64,000 bases of DNA from NCBI GenBank assembly GCA_963709525.1, contig CAVPXB010000015.1, positions 310,001-374,000 on the forward strand. Reading direction: 5' to 3'. Positions 45,551 through 53,964 of this stretch are shown in pieces. Origin of the DNA: CAIWHR01 sp963709525. GTDB taxonomy: Bacteria > Pseudomonadota > Gammaproteobacteria > Burkholderiales > Casimicrobiaceae. The translations under genes and the position numbers were made by a program. How positions within the stretch are numbered: position 1 is the first letter of the stretch; every line of letters begins with the position of its first letter. The notes below the pieces were generated by a model, which was not told where the DNA came from, ran no database searches, and worked only from the letters and a program-made list of their open reading frames with translations.

Positions 45551-46345
45551 TCAGGCCCGGGGACGGGATCTTGCCGCGGGCGACTTGCGCGGCGGCTGCC
45601 GCGCGAGCCTGGCGACGTAATAGTCCAGCGCCCAGCGCGTCTTGGTCTGCTGGCTCGCGTCGCGCTCGGCGCCCACCTCCGCCAGGAACGCCATGAATCC
45701 CCCCACCGCGACCGCGGCCTGGACGATGGGCGCCTTGATCGAGACCTCCATCAACCGCTTGCCATCACCACGCTGCCACAACTCGGCGGTAATCGGCCAC
45801 GGGCAGGCCGGGTCCCTGAACTGCCACCGCTGCGCCACCAGCGGCCCGAGCACGGCGAGGCTCGCGAAGTCGATCGCGCGGCCGGCCATGGTCATCAGGA
45901 AATCCTCCTGCTCCGCGGTGTAGAGGTCCGCCACCGGCTTCTTGCCGGCGGCGACGCGCTTGATGAGTCCCTTGGCCACCGGCATCGAGAACGACGCGGA
46001 CTTGACCATGCTCGTCTCGCTCGCGTCCACCTCGATCTTGAAGTCGCGGTACTTGCGCCACCGCTGCCCCACGTTCGCCGGATCGACGGGTCGGAACTTC
46101 ACCGTGCTGTCGTGGGCATCGCCGACCACGCGGCGGGCCCGGGCGATGATTCCGGCACCCAGCAGATCGAGCCTGGGCGTGTCGAAAAAATAGATGTAGC
46201 GCTCCTCGTCGTTGCTCGCAGTGAGACCGAATCGCGCCAGCGCCTGCCTGATCTGATGGTTCGGAATCGTAGCCTTGATCTCGATGGCCTCGGCGCCCGC
46301 CACTGCCTTGGCGACCTTGCCGCGTGTTGCCGCTCCCCGTTCCAT
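45551..46345 (-). CDS. CYTH-like domain protein
   Basis: A 264-residue protein with an N-terminal EAIEIKATIPNHQIRQAL that resembles the ExExK start of CYTH (triphosphate tunnel) proteins. YIYFFDTPRLDLLGAGIIAR (the substrate ring DTP-L-L-G) and DSTVKFRPVD follow, then KIEVDASETSMVKSASFS. CYTH members act on triphosphate compounds such as ATP, thiamine triphosphate or inorganic triphosphate. The C-terminal tail is Arg/Pro-rich. ATG 46345 is chosen over an upstream non-conserved extension. The exact substrate is unknown. Confidence 0.68.
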   Translation of the reverse strand: MERGAATRGKVAKAVAGAEAIEIKATIPNHQIRQALARFGLTASNDEERYIYFFDTPRLDLLGAGIIARARRVVGDAHDSTVKFRPVDPANVGQRWRKYRDFKIEVDASETSMVKSASFSMPVAKGLIKRVAAGKKPVADLYTAEQEDFLMTMAGRAIDFASLAVLGPLVAQRWQFRDPACPWPITAELWQRGDGKRLMEVSIKAPIVQAAVAVGGFMAFLAEVGAERDASQQTKTRWALDYYVARLARQPPRKSPAARSRPRA

Positions 46346-46456
46346 GCCTGGTTGTCCTTCGCTCGATTGGATTGACGCACGGCAGCGCAATCACGCACTG
46401 CGCAACGAAACGTGAGCTTAGCGCAATTCATCGGAGGCACAGCTCATCGGCGGCAC

Positions 46457-46622
46457 TAGCAGCCTGTCGGACTTAGGTCATCGTAGCGAGCCGAGTGGGA
46501 GAGCGAGGACAGATTTTCACGCTTTTGAGGCGCATGGCGGGACCATGTAACGAGAAAGCGGGGAAATATGGACCGCTGTCCCACCGGCGCAGTAGATGAA
46601 CCCTAAGTCCGACAGGCTGCTA
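46457..46622. mobile_element. 166-bp MITE-like element, copy 2
   Basis: The same 166-bp unit as at 5694, with TIR TAGCAGCCTGTCGGACTTAGG and its exact complement at the right end, flanked by CTAG on both sides. Relative to copy 1 it has five substitutions, two of which are a matched pair in the two TIRs, so each copy keeps perfect self-complementarity. It ends 66 bases before the aldo/keto reductase start. Confidence 0.8.
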
Positions 46623-46688
46623 GGCGCCAGGAGCGACGCGGCCGATAATAGGCACATCCTTCACTCCCGCGATGATCGCCGCCAACCC

Positions 46689-47711
46689 ATGCGCTACTCG
46701 ACATTCGGCCGCACCGGCCTCTACGTCTCGGAACTCTGCTTCGGCACGATGACTTTCGGCGGCAAGACCGGCATCTGGGAGAAAATCGGCAACACCGAGC
46801 AGCAGGAGGCCGATCGCCTCGTCGGCGTGGCGCTCGACGCCGGCATCAATTTCTTCGACACCGCGAACGTGTATTCGGACGGCGACTCGGAGCGCATCCT
46901 GGGTCGCGCGCTGGGGGCGCGGCGCCAGGACGTCGTTCTGGCGAGCAAGGTGCGCGGTCGCGCGGGGCCCGGACCCAACGAGGTGGGGCTCTCGCGGGCG
47001 CACATCATGGCGTCGGTCGATGCGTCGCTGCGCCGGCTCGGCACCGATTGGCTCGACCTCTACCAGGTCCACGGCTACGACGCGCTGACGCCGCAGGACG
47101 AGACGCTGCGCGCGCTGGACGACCTCGTGCGCGCCGGCAAGGTGCGCTACGTCGGCTGCTCGAACCTCGCGGCATGGCATGTCGCCAAGGCCAACGGCCT
47201 CGCTGCCGCGCACGACTGGTGTCGCTACGAATCGCTGCAGGCGTACTACACGATCGCGTCGCGCGACCTCGAGCGCGAACTCGTCCCGGTCCTTGCCGAC
47301 CAGCAGATGGCGCTGATGGTGTGGAGTCCGCTGGCCGGCGGTTTCCTCTCCGGCAAGTACAGCCGCGAGCAGGAGGGCCCTGCCGGCTCGCGGCGCACCA
47401 AGTTCGACTTTCCGCTGCTCGATCGCGAGCGCGCGTTCGACTGCATCGATGCGATGCGCGCGATCGGCGCGGCTCGCGGGGCGAGCGTCGCGCGCGTGGC
47501 CTTGGCGTGGCTGCTCGCACAGAAGCACGTGACCACGGTCATCATCGGCGCCAAGACCGAAGCGCAACTGCGCGACAACCTGGACGCGACCGCGCTCAAG
47601 CTATCCACCGACGAGTTGGCGGTGCTGGATCGCGTGAGCGCATTGCCGCTCGAGTATCCGGGCTGGATGATCGCGCGCCAGGCGGCCGGGCGCGAGCCGT
47701 CCGTCCCGTAG
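46689..47711 (+). CDS. Aldo/keto reductase
   Basis: A 340-residue NADPH-dependent oxidoreductase with the (beta/alpha)8 fold. MRYSTFGRTGLYVSELCFGT begins the protein. The catalytic tetrad is visible: Asp and Tyr in FFDTANVYSDGDSE, Lys in VLASKVRG and His in LYQVHGYDAL. The C-terminal cofactor site is VTTVIIGAKTEAQLRDNL. It resembles the general YajO/Tas-like group; substrate unknown. The frame runs upstream into the mobile element, but ATG 46689 is the family start. The next gene begins one base after its stop codon. Confidence 0.92.
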   Translation: MRYSTFGRTGLYVSELCFGTMTFGGKTGIWEKIGNTEQQEADRLVGVALDAGINFFDTANVYSDGDSERILGRALGARRQDVVLASKVRGRAGPGPNEVGLSRAHIMASVDASLRRLGTDWLDLYQVHGYDALTPQDETLRALDDLVRAGKVRYVGCSNLAAWHVAKANGLAAAHDWCRYESLQAYYTIASRDLERELVPVLADQQMALMVWSPLAGGFLSGKYSREQEGPAGSRRTKFDFPLLDRERAFDCIDAMRAIGAARGASVARVALAWLLAQKHVTTVIIGAKTEAQLRDNLDATALKLSTDELAVLDRVSALPLEYPGWMIARQAAGREPSVP

Positions 47712-47712
47712 C

Positions 47713-48738
47713 ATGACCTCCTCGTCCCCGACGCCGCTGCGCATCGGCGTTCTTGGCGCGGCGAAGATCGCCCGCGCCTTCATTGCCGGCGTGCGTCCGT
47801 CGCGCAAGGTCGTCGTCACAGCGGTCGCGAGCCGTGACGTCGAACGCGCCCGGACCTACGCGCGCGAAACCGGTGTCCCGCAGGTGCACGCGGGTTACGA
47901 CGCCCTGCTGGCAGACCCTTCGGTCGATGCGGTCTACATTCCACTGCCGAACAATCTTCACGCCGAGTGGTCGATCCGCGCGCTGAATGCGGGCAAGCAC
48001 GTGCTGTGCGAAAAGCCGCTCGCGACGTCGGGGGCGCAGGCGCGCGCCATGTTCGATGCCGCGCGGCGCAACGACGTCCGTCTCGCCGAAGCCTATCCGT
48101 ATCGCGCGCAGCCGCAGACGCAAAAGATGGGCGAGCTGCTGCGCGCGGGGGCGATCGGGCGGGTGCAGCTCGTGCACGCGGCGTTCGGCTTTCCCATGCT
48201 GGACCACGCGAACATCCGCTTCGATCCCGCGCTCGCCGGGGGTGCGCTGATGGATGCCGGGTGTTACCCGGTCAGCTTCGTTCGTCTCGTAGCCGGGGAG
48301 CGCCCGCGGCGGGTCCACGCGATGGCGCGGTGGACCGACAGCGGCGTCGATCGCTCGCTGGTCGCGTCACTCGAGTTCGCGAACGGCATCCTGGCGCAGA
48401 TGGCCTGCAGCTTCGCCACCGCGCGCCACCGCCACGCCTACATCGCCGGTGACGCCGGGGCGCTGGCGACGACGTACCTCAACGACACCACGGCCGCGCT
48501 ACCGCCGGTGCTGGAATGGAAACGCGGGACGGCGCCGGACGCCGCGTGCGAAACGATCTCCACCGCGCCGACCAACGGCTTTCTCGCCGAGGCGGAGTCC
48601 TTCCACGATCTGGTGCGAAATGGATGGTCGCAATGGACCGGCGCGACGCCCGAGGAGTCGATCGACATCGCGCTGACGCTGGAGGCGCTGGCAGCGAGCG
48701 CTCGCGAAGGCCGTGCCGTCGACGTGGCGGCGGATTGA
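47713..48738 (+). CDS. Gfo/Idh/MocA-family oxidoreductase
   Basis: A 341-residue NAD(P)-dependent dehydrogenase. The Rossmann start LRIGVLGAAKIARAFIAG is followed by VDAVYIPLPNNLHAEWSIRAL and the EKP motif GKHVLCEKPLATSG, typical of the family; the later HAAFGFP and GALMDAGCYPVSFVRLVAG form the C-terminal domain. It probably works on a sugar or polyol derivative. It starts one base after the aldo/keto reductase stop, so the two may share an operon and a carbohydrate pathway. A REP pair lies after its stop. Confidence 0.88.
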   Translation: MTSSSPTPLRIGVLGAAKIARAFIAGVRPSRKVVVTAVASRDVERARTYARETGVPQVHAGYDALLADPSVDAVYIPLPNNLHAEWSIRALNAGKHVLCEKPLATSGAQARAMFDAARRNDVRLAEAYPYRAQPQTQKMGELLRAGAIGRVQLVHAAFGFPMLDHANIRFDPALAGGALMDAGCYPVSFVRLVAGERPRRVHAMARWTDSGVDRSLVASLEFANGILAQMACSFATARHRHAYIAGDAGALATTYLNDTTAALPPVLEWKRGTAPDAACETISTAPTNGFLAEAESFHDLVRNGWSQWTGATPEESIDIALTLEALAASAREGRAVDVAAD

Positions 48739-48770
48739 TCCGACGTCGTGCGGGGCGCACGGCGGCCCCT

Positions 48771-48840
48771 TGTAGGAGCGGCTTCAGCCGCGATTGCGCA
48801 TTGGATGCAGGTCGTTTTCGCGGCTGAAGCCGCTCCCACA
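48771..48840. repeat. Paired REP element (BIME-like)
   Basis: TGTAGGAGCGGCTTCAGC in one orientation (from 48771) and its inverse ending GGCTGAAGCCGCTCCCACA (to 48840) flank a 24-base loop. Such paired repetitive extragenic palindromes often sit at operon ends. It separates the MocA-type gene from DUF2868. Confidence 0.8.
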
Positions 48841-48882
48841 AGGCTTCAGTGTTGCCTCGCGCGCGTAGAATCCAAGTTCACC

Positions 48883-50349
48883 ATGGACGAGTCCGCTGCC
48901 CTCGACGTGATCGCCGTGCGCGCCGTCGAACGCAAAGACAGCGCGCGAGCTCTGTGGTCCGACGCCGACCGCGCGTGGGCAAGTCGCGCCGCGGCGGAAG
49001 TGGTCGGCGAAAAAGCGGACAGCGCGACCTTTGTCGCTCGCCGCGCGCGACTCGCACTCGAGCGCCTCTCCGAACGGCACCCGGCCTTTCCGCGCGCCCT
49101 CCACGCGCTGCGGTGGCGTCCCTGGGTCGGCTGGGTGCTCGTCGCCGGCGCGTTCGCCATCGGTCTCGCGGTCGATCGCATTGGCGGCGGCCAGCACATC
49201 AACCTGCTGGCGCCGCCGGTATTCGCGCTGCTGGTCTGGAACCTTGCCGTCTACGCGGCGCTGGTGGTCGGCTACGTGGTTCGCTTCGGCGAGGCGGGTT
49301 CGCCGGGACCGTCGCAGCGCGCGCTGCTTCGCCTCGCCGCGCTGCGGCGCCCGCGCCGTGATCGCGACCACGCCGTCGCGACCAGCGTTGCGGCGCTCGC
49401 GGTCGACTGGACCCGCGTGGCAGCGCCGCTGTACGCCGTCAGGGCCACACGCATCCTGCATCTCGCCGCCGCGGCGCTGGCGGCGGGCGTCATCGCGGGG
49501 CTGTATCTGCGCGGCCTCGCCTTCGAATACCGGGCCAGCTGGGAGAGCACCTTCCTCGACGCCGGGGCCGTGCGCAAACTCCTGGCGGTAGTGCTGGCGC
49601 CGGGATCGTGGCTCACCGGTTTTTCCGTTCCGCAGGCGGACGCGCTCGCGGGGATTCGCGCGCCGTCCAGCGAAAACGCAGCCACGTGGCTGCATCTCCT
49701 CGCCGCGACGCTGTCCTGCGTCGTCGTCCTGCCGCGTCTTTTGCTTGCCGCGGGGGCCGGGTGGCTCGAGCAGCATCGCGCGTCGCGCCTGCCGATCGCC
49801 CTGAACGAGCCTTACTTCCGACGCCTGCTGCGCGGTTTTCGCAACGGCCCCGTGCGGGTGCGCGTGATTCCCTACAGCTATGCCTTGCCGTCGGACGTCC
49901 TGGCGGGGCTGGAGCTGGTTGTGCAGCGCAGTTTCGGCGGCAGCGCGCGGCTTGCTGTCGAAGCGCCGCTTGCGTATGGCGACGAGGATCGCCTCGGCGA
50001 GCGCGCGGCGAGCGCGGACGATGGCGCCGTGCTTGCGCTGTTCAATCTCATCGCCACGCCGGAGCGCGAGGCACACGGCGCGTTCGTCGCGGCGCTCGCG
50101 GTGGTGGCGCCTCCCGAACTGCCCGTGTTGGCGCTGGTGGACGAGTCGGCGTTTCGTGCCCGCTGGCCGGGAGAAGAAGCGCGCCTCACGCAGCGCAAGG
50201 CGCTGTGGAGCGATCTGCTGATGGCGCTGCACTGCACGCCTATATTCGTGGACTTGAGCGCGCCCGACTTGCCGCAGGTCGAGGCGGCGATCGAGTTCGC
50301 CCTGGCCGCGCACGAGGCGCGCGCGGCCACCGCTGCGCCACGGCAATGA
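48883..50349 (+). CDS. DUF2868 membrane protein
   Basis: A 488-residue protein starting MDESAALDVIAVRAVE. The first 75 residues are charged and helical. Membrane segments follow near 90-115, 125-150, 205-230 and 280-310. The C-terminal 180 residues are soluble, with VRVIPYSYAL and LVDESAFRARWPGEEARLTQR. This is the architecture of DUF2868 proteins. It overlaps the DUF3482 GTPase gene by ATGA, the usual pairing of these two families in beta- and gammaproteobacteria. Function unknown; a membrane partner of the GTPase is likely. TAGAAT at 48866-48871 might be a -10 box. Confidence 0.82.
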   Translation: MDESAALDVIAVRAVERKDSARALWSDADRAWASRAAAEVVGEKADSATFVARRARLALERLSERHPAFPRALHALRWRPWVGWVLVAGAFAIGLAVDRIGGGQHINLLAPPVFALLVWNLAVYAALVVGYVVRFGEAGSPGPSQRALLRLAALRRPRRDRDHAVATSVAALAVDWTRVAAPLYAVRATRILHLAAAALAAGVIAGLYLRGLAFEYRASWESTFLDAGAVRKLLAVVLAPGSWLTGFSVPQADALAGIRAPSSENAATWLHLLAATLSCVVVLPRLLLAAGAGWLEQHRASRLPIALNEPYFRRLLRGFRNGPVRVRVIPYSYALPSDVLAGLELVVQRSFGGSARLAVEAPLAYGDEDRLGERAASADDGAVLALFNLIATPEREAHGAFVAALAVVAPPELPVLALVDESAFRARWPGEEARLTQRKALWSDLLMALHCTPIFVDLSAPDLPQVEAAIEFALAAHEARAATAAPRQ

Positions 50350-51872
50350 TGGCGGACAACCGCATCTCGCTGTCGCTGATTTCGCACACCAATGCGGGCA
50401 AGACGACGCTTGCGCGAACGTTGCTGGGCCGCGACGTGGGCGAGGTTCGCGACGCGCCGCACGTGACGACGGAGGCCAGCGCGTTTGCGCTCATCGACAC
50501 CCTTGATGGCGACACGCTGGTTCTCTGGGACACCCCCGGCTTCGGCGACAGCGCGCGGCTCGCCAGGCGCCTGCGGCAGCAGGGCAATCCGATCGGCTGG
50601 TTCCTGTCGCAGGTGTGGGACCGCTACCGCGACCCCGCGTTCTGGCTGACGCAGCAGGCGGTTCACAACGTGCGCGAAGAAGCCGACGTCGTTCTCTACC
50701 TCGTCAACGCGGCGGAGGCGCCGAATGATGCCGGCTATCTTGCGCCGGAACTCGCGGTGCTGGAGTGGATCGGCAGGCCGGTCATCGTATTGCTCAACCA
50801 GACCGGGCGACCGCGTCCCCGCGGCGAAGAGGCCGCCGACGAGGCGCGCTGGCGCGAGGCGCTGGCCGCGTGGCCACACGTCCGCGAGGTGCTCGCGCTG
50901 GACGCTTTCGCGCGCTGCTGGGTGCAGGAGTTCACCTTGTTCGCAGCGGTCGCACGCGTGCTTCCCGAGGCCGACCGAACCGCCTTCGAGCGGCTCGTCG
51001 CGGCGTGGCGGTCGCGCCGGTTCGTGGCCTTCGATGCGGCGATGGCCGCACTGGCCGAAGCGATCGCCCGCGCCGCCTGCGATCGCGTCACGCTGCCCAC
51101 CGAAAGCCTCGGGGCGCGGCTCGGCAAGTCGCTGGGCATGGCCCGGTCGGACGCGGAGCGACCGGAAGTGCGTGCGGTGCGGGAGATGTCCGCGCGCCTG
51201 GACGCCGATGTACGGACGAGCGTCGATCGGCTGATCGCGATCCACGGGCTGGAAGGGCATGCCGCCGCCGAGGTGCTCGAGCGTCTGGCGACCGATGTGC
51301 GGGTCGACGCGCCGCTGGACGAGGGCAAGGCGGCGATGATGGGCGGCGTGGTGTCCGGCGCGCTCACCGGCCTGGGCGCCGATCTCGCTTCCGGCGGGCT
51401 GACGTTCGGGGCGGGCATGCTCGCCGGCGCGGTATTGGGAGCGCTGGGGGGCGCGGGCGTGGCGCGGGGAATGAATGTCGTCCGCGGCAAGACCGAAGCC
51501 ACGCTGCGCTGGGAGGAGGCGTTTCTCGGCAACCTCGTCACTGCGTCGCTGCTGCGCTATCTCGCGGTGGCCCATTACGGTCGCGGGCGCGGCGAATGGA
51601 AAGCGAGCGAAGCACCGTTGTTCTGGCGCGAAAGCGTGCTGCGAATCGTGGCCGCGCAGCAGGTGGCGTTGGCGCAGATCTGGTCGCTGCGTACCGCCAG
51701 CGGCGCCTTCGACGGCATCGATCTCGAGTTGCGGGGCGTGCTCGCGCAGATGGCGCGTGAACTGCTCGACGCGCTCTATCCGGGCGCGATCGACCACTGG
51801 GTCGGCGCAGGCGACGAAAAACCATTCGCGCGTGAACGCGCTCCTGCAAGACCCTTGGGCGAAATCATTTAG
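50346..51872 (+). CDS. DUF3482 GTPase
   Basis: A 508-residue protein with a small-GTPase G domain at the N-terminus: P-loop LISHTNAGKTTLARTLL (G1), the DAPHVTTEA switch (G2), VLWDTPGFGDS (G3) and VIVLLNQTGR standing for the NKxD motif (G4, here NQTG). A glycine-rich membrane-like stretch near 325-380 (MMGGVVSGALTGLGADLASG and GAGMLAGAVLGALGGAGVA) resembles glycine-zipper membrane domains. The C-terminal part is helical. It is translationally coupled to DUF2868. Its biological role is not known to me. Confidence 0.85.
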   Translation: MMADNRISLSLISHTNAGKTTLARTLLGRDVGEVRDAPHVTTEASAFALIDTLDGDTLVLWDTPGFGDSARLARRLRQQGNPIGWFLSQVWDRYRDPAFWLTQQAVHNVREEADVVLYLVNAAEAPNDAGYLAPELAVLEWIGRPVIVLLNQTGRPRPRGEEAADEARWREALAAWPHVREVLALDAFARCWVQEFTLFAAVARVLPEADRTAFERLVAAWRSRRFVAFDAAMAALAEAIARAACDRVTLPTESLGARLGKSLGMARSDAERPEVRAVREMSARLDADVRTSVDRLIAIHGLEGHAAAEVLERLATDVRVDAPLDEGKAAMMGGVVSGALTGLGADLASGGLTFGAGMLAGAVLGALGGAGVARGMNVVRGKTEATLRWEEAFLGNLVTASLLRYLAVAHYGRGRGEWKASEAPLFWRESVLRIVAAQQVALAQIWSLRTASGAFDGIDLELRGVLAQMARELLDALYPGAIDHWVGAGDEKPFARERAPARPLGEII

Positions 51873-51886
51873 CCGCGAATCGCGCT

Positions 51887-53752
51887 TCACGCGAACTTGA
51901 GCCGCCGCATCTTCCGCCACAGCGTCGAGCGGCTGATGCCCAGCGTGCGTGCGGCCTCGGCCATCCGCCCTCCGCTTTGCGCGAGGGCGTGCCCGATCCG
52001 CTCCCGCTCGCTCGGCAATCCCGCGAGGATGGGAGCATCGTCCGAATCATCGAGGAGCTGGGCCACGAGTTTGCCGGAGACCGTTTTTTCCCGCAGCGTC
52101 GCCGACACCCGCGCCATGATGTTCTGCAGTTCCCGCACGTTGCCGGGCCAGGCATGGCGGGCAAGTTCGCGCAACGCGCCCGCCGATAGCACGTGGGCGT
52201 CGGGGCTCGCTGCCGCGAGCCGCAGGAAGCGCTCGGCGAGAATGGGGACGTCCTCGGCGCGTTGGCGCAGCGCGGGCAGCCGCAGCTGCAGGACGTTGAG
52301 GCGGTAGTAGAGATCGTCGCGGAACGAACCCGCGGCGACCAGTTGCTTCAAGTTCTTGTTGGTGGCGGCGATGACGCGCGCATCGACCGGAATCACCTGG
52401 TCGCTGCCCAGGCGCATGACCCGCTTCTCCTGCAGCACGCGCAGGAGCTTGCCCTGCGTCGGAAGGTCCATTTCGGCAATCTCGTCCAGGAAGATGCTGC
52501 CGCCATGGGCGAGCTCGAAGAGGCCGGGCTTGCCTTTCTGGCTGGCCCCCGTGAAAGCGCCCTGCACATAGCCGAAGAGCTCGCTCTCCAGCAGTTGCCC
52601 CGGCAGCGCCGCGCAGTTGACGGCCACGAACGGGCCGTCGCGGCGCGCGCTGGCGTTGTGGATGCCCTGCGCGAACAGTTCCTTGCCGGTGCCTGTTTCG
52701 CCCTGGATCAGTACGGTCGCCGGCGTGGCGGCGAAATCGGTGCCGGTGGCGATGGCCTGCCGCAACGCGGGGCTCGTACCAAGGATGTCCTGGAAGCGCG
52801 CGCCGGCCACGTGGCCGGTGGCGAGAATGCGCCTGCGCACCGTCGCTTCCATCTGCTGGATCTGGCGCACGTCGTGAAAAGTCGCGACCGCGCCGACCGT
52901 GCTTCCGCTCACGGTGATGGCGATCTTGTTGCAGATGATGTCCTGATCGAACAGGCGGTCGATCTGGCCGATCTCGCCGCGACCCGTGGCGACGACCTTC
53001 TCCAGTTCCAGCTTGGGCCACAGGCTGCGAATCGGCTTGCCGATCGCATCGTCCTCGCCGACGCGCAGCAGCCGTGCGGCGTTGGGGTTGACGAGGGTGA
53101 TGAGGCCCTCCTGGTCCACGGCCAGGATGCCGTTGTCGGTGAAGGTGAGGACCGCGCGCAGCAGCGAGGCCTTTGTCTTCTCCACCGCCCGCGCCCGGGC
53201 GATGCGCTGCGCTTCCTCGACCGCCGCAACGATGCTGGGCGCGCTCGTCTCCACCGGCTCGCAGGGCAGGCCGAGTCGCTCCGCCACGACCGCGGTGATG
53301 TAGCCGCCGACGATGACTCGGGCGCCCTCGTCGCGGGCAATCCGGATTCGCGCTTCGATCTCGGCTTCGCTGCGCAGTTCGTGGACGCTGACTGCAACGC
53401 CGAGCATGCCGCCGATTTCGACCGCGCCCGACGACATCGGCGGAAACGCCACCACGGCAATTGGCGCGCCGCGCGCGCTGGCGCGGTGAATGGCGGCGAT
53501 AAGATCGAGCGCCGACGTCGAGAGGTCCACCACCGAAAGATTCGGCAGGGCATTGGCGATCAGCGCGGCGGTCGCGCCGCGGGAGATCACCACCTCGACG
53601 CCGCTCTCCGCCAGCCTGCGCGCGACGTCGACGGCCTCGCCCATCAGTCCTTTCGCCAACCGGACCCCGTCGTGCTGCCCGGCCAGCGTGTCCTTCGCCA
53701 GTTCGAGCATGCCGGCGTTGAGGGCAATGAATGCGATGGTGGGCATGGGCAT
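51887..53752 (-). CDS. PrpR-type sigma-54-dependent transcriptional activator
   Basis: A 621-residue regulator. Domains in order: a PrpR_N sensor (about residues 5-180), a PAS-like domain (about 200-300, FTDNGILAVDQEGLITLVNP), an AAA+ sigma-54 interaction domain with Walker A GETGTGKELFAQ near 350 and the sigma-54-contacting loop YVQGAFTGA near 399, and a Fis-type helix-turn-helix at the end (RMAEAARTLGISRSTLWRKM). The PrpR_N domain of relatives binds small carboxylate ligands. It is divergent from the transporter and ttdAB genes, which have a sigma-54 promoter, so it very likely activates them. ATG 53752 is preferred; the frame also reaches a TTG at 53779. Confidence 0.92.
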   Translation of the reverse strand: MPMPTIAFIALNAGMLELAKDTLAGQHDGVRLAKGLMGEAVDVARRLAESGVEVVISRGATAALIANALPNLSVVDLSTSALDLIAAIHRASARGAPIAVVAFPPMSSGAVEIGGMLGVAVSVHELRSEAEIEARIRIARDEGARVIVGGYITAVVAERLGLPCEPVETSAPSIVAAVEEAQRIARARAVEKTKASLLRAVLTFTDNGILAVDQEGLITLVNPNAARLLRVGEDDAIGKPIRSLWPKLELEKVVATGRGEIGQIDRLFDQDIICNKIAITVSGSTVGAVATFHDVRQIQQMEATVRRRILATGHVAGARFQDILGTSPALRQAIATGTDFAATPATVLIQGETGTGKELFAQGIHNASARRDGPFVAVNCAALPGQLLESELFGYVQGAFTGASQKGKPGLFELAHGGSIFLDEIAEMDLPTQGKLLRVLQEKRVMRLGSDQVIPVDARVIAATNKNLKQLVAAGSFRDDLYYRLNVLQLRLPALRQRAEDVPILAERFLRLAAASPDAHVLSAGALRELARHAWPGNVRELQNIMARVSATLREKTVSGKLVAQLLDDSDDAPILAGLPSERERIGHALAQSGGRMAEAARTLGISRSTLWRKMRRLKFA

Positions 53753-53801
53753 CTGTGCCTGCGCAACAAAGGGAAACAAATCGCGACATTATAGGACGTA
53801 G

Positions 53802-53818
53802 TTGTTTCAATAGTGGAA
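53802..53818. promoter_or_regulatory. Possible activator binding site
   Basis: The imperfect inverted repeat TTTCA-N4-TGGAA lies about 45 bases upstream of the sigma-54 promoter, between the divergent regulator and transporter genes. It is a candidate upstream activator site, supported only by symmetry and position. Confidence 0.3.
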
Positions 53819-53858
53819 GCGAGGGACCTAACTCCTTGAATTTGCGCACCGGACGAAG

Positions 53859-53874
53859 TGGAACAAATCCTGCT
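53859..53874 (+). promoter_or_regulatory. Sigma-54 promoter of the transporter-ttdAB operon
   Basis: TGGAACAAATCCTGCT has the required GG (53860-53861) and GC (53872-53873) with the exact 12-base register of the -24/-12 consensus TGGCACG-N4-TTGCW. It sits 91 bases upstream of the transporter ATG and opposite a sigma-54 activator gene. Confidence 0.55.
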
Positions 53875-53964
53875 GCCAGTAGGGGCATTTGGGGGCTGCG
53901 GGGGTATTTCGTCCACCGCATGCAGCAACAATAACCAACGAGGCGCAATGCCTGGGAGACGAAG

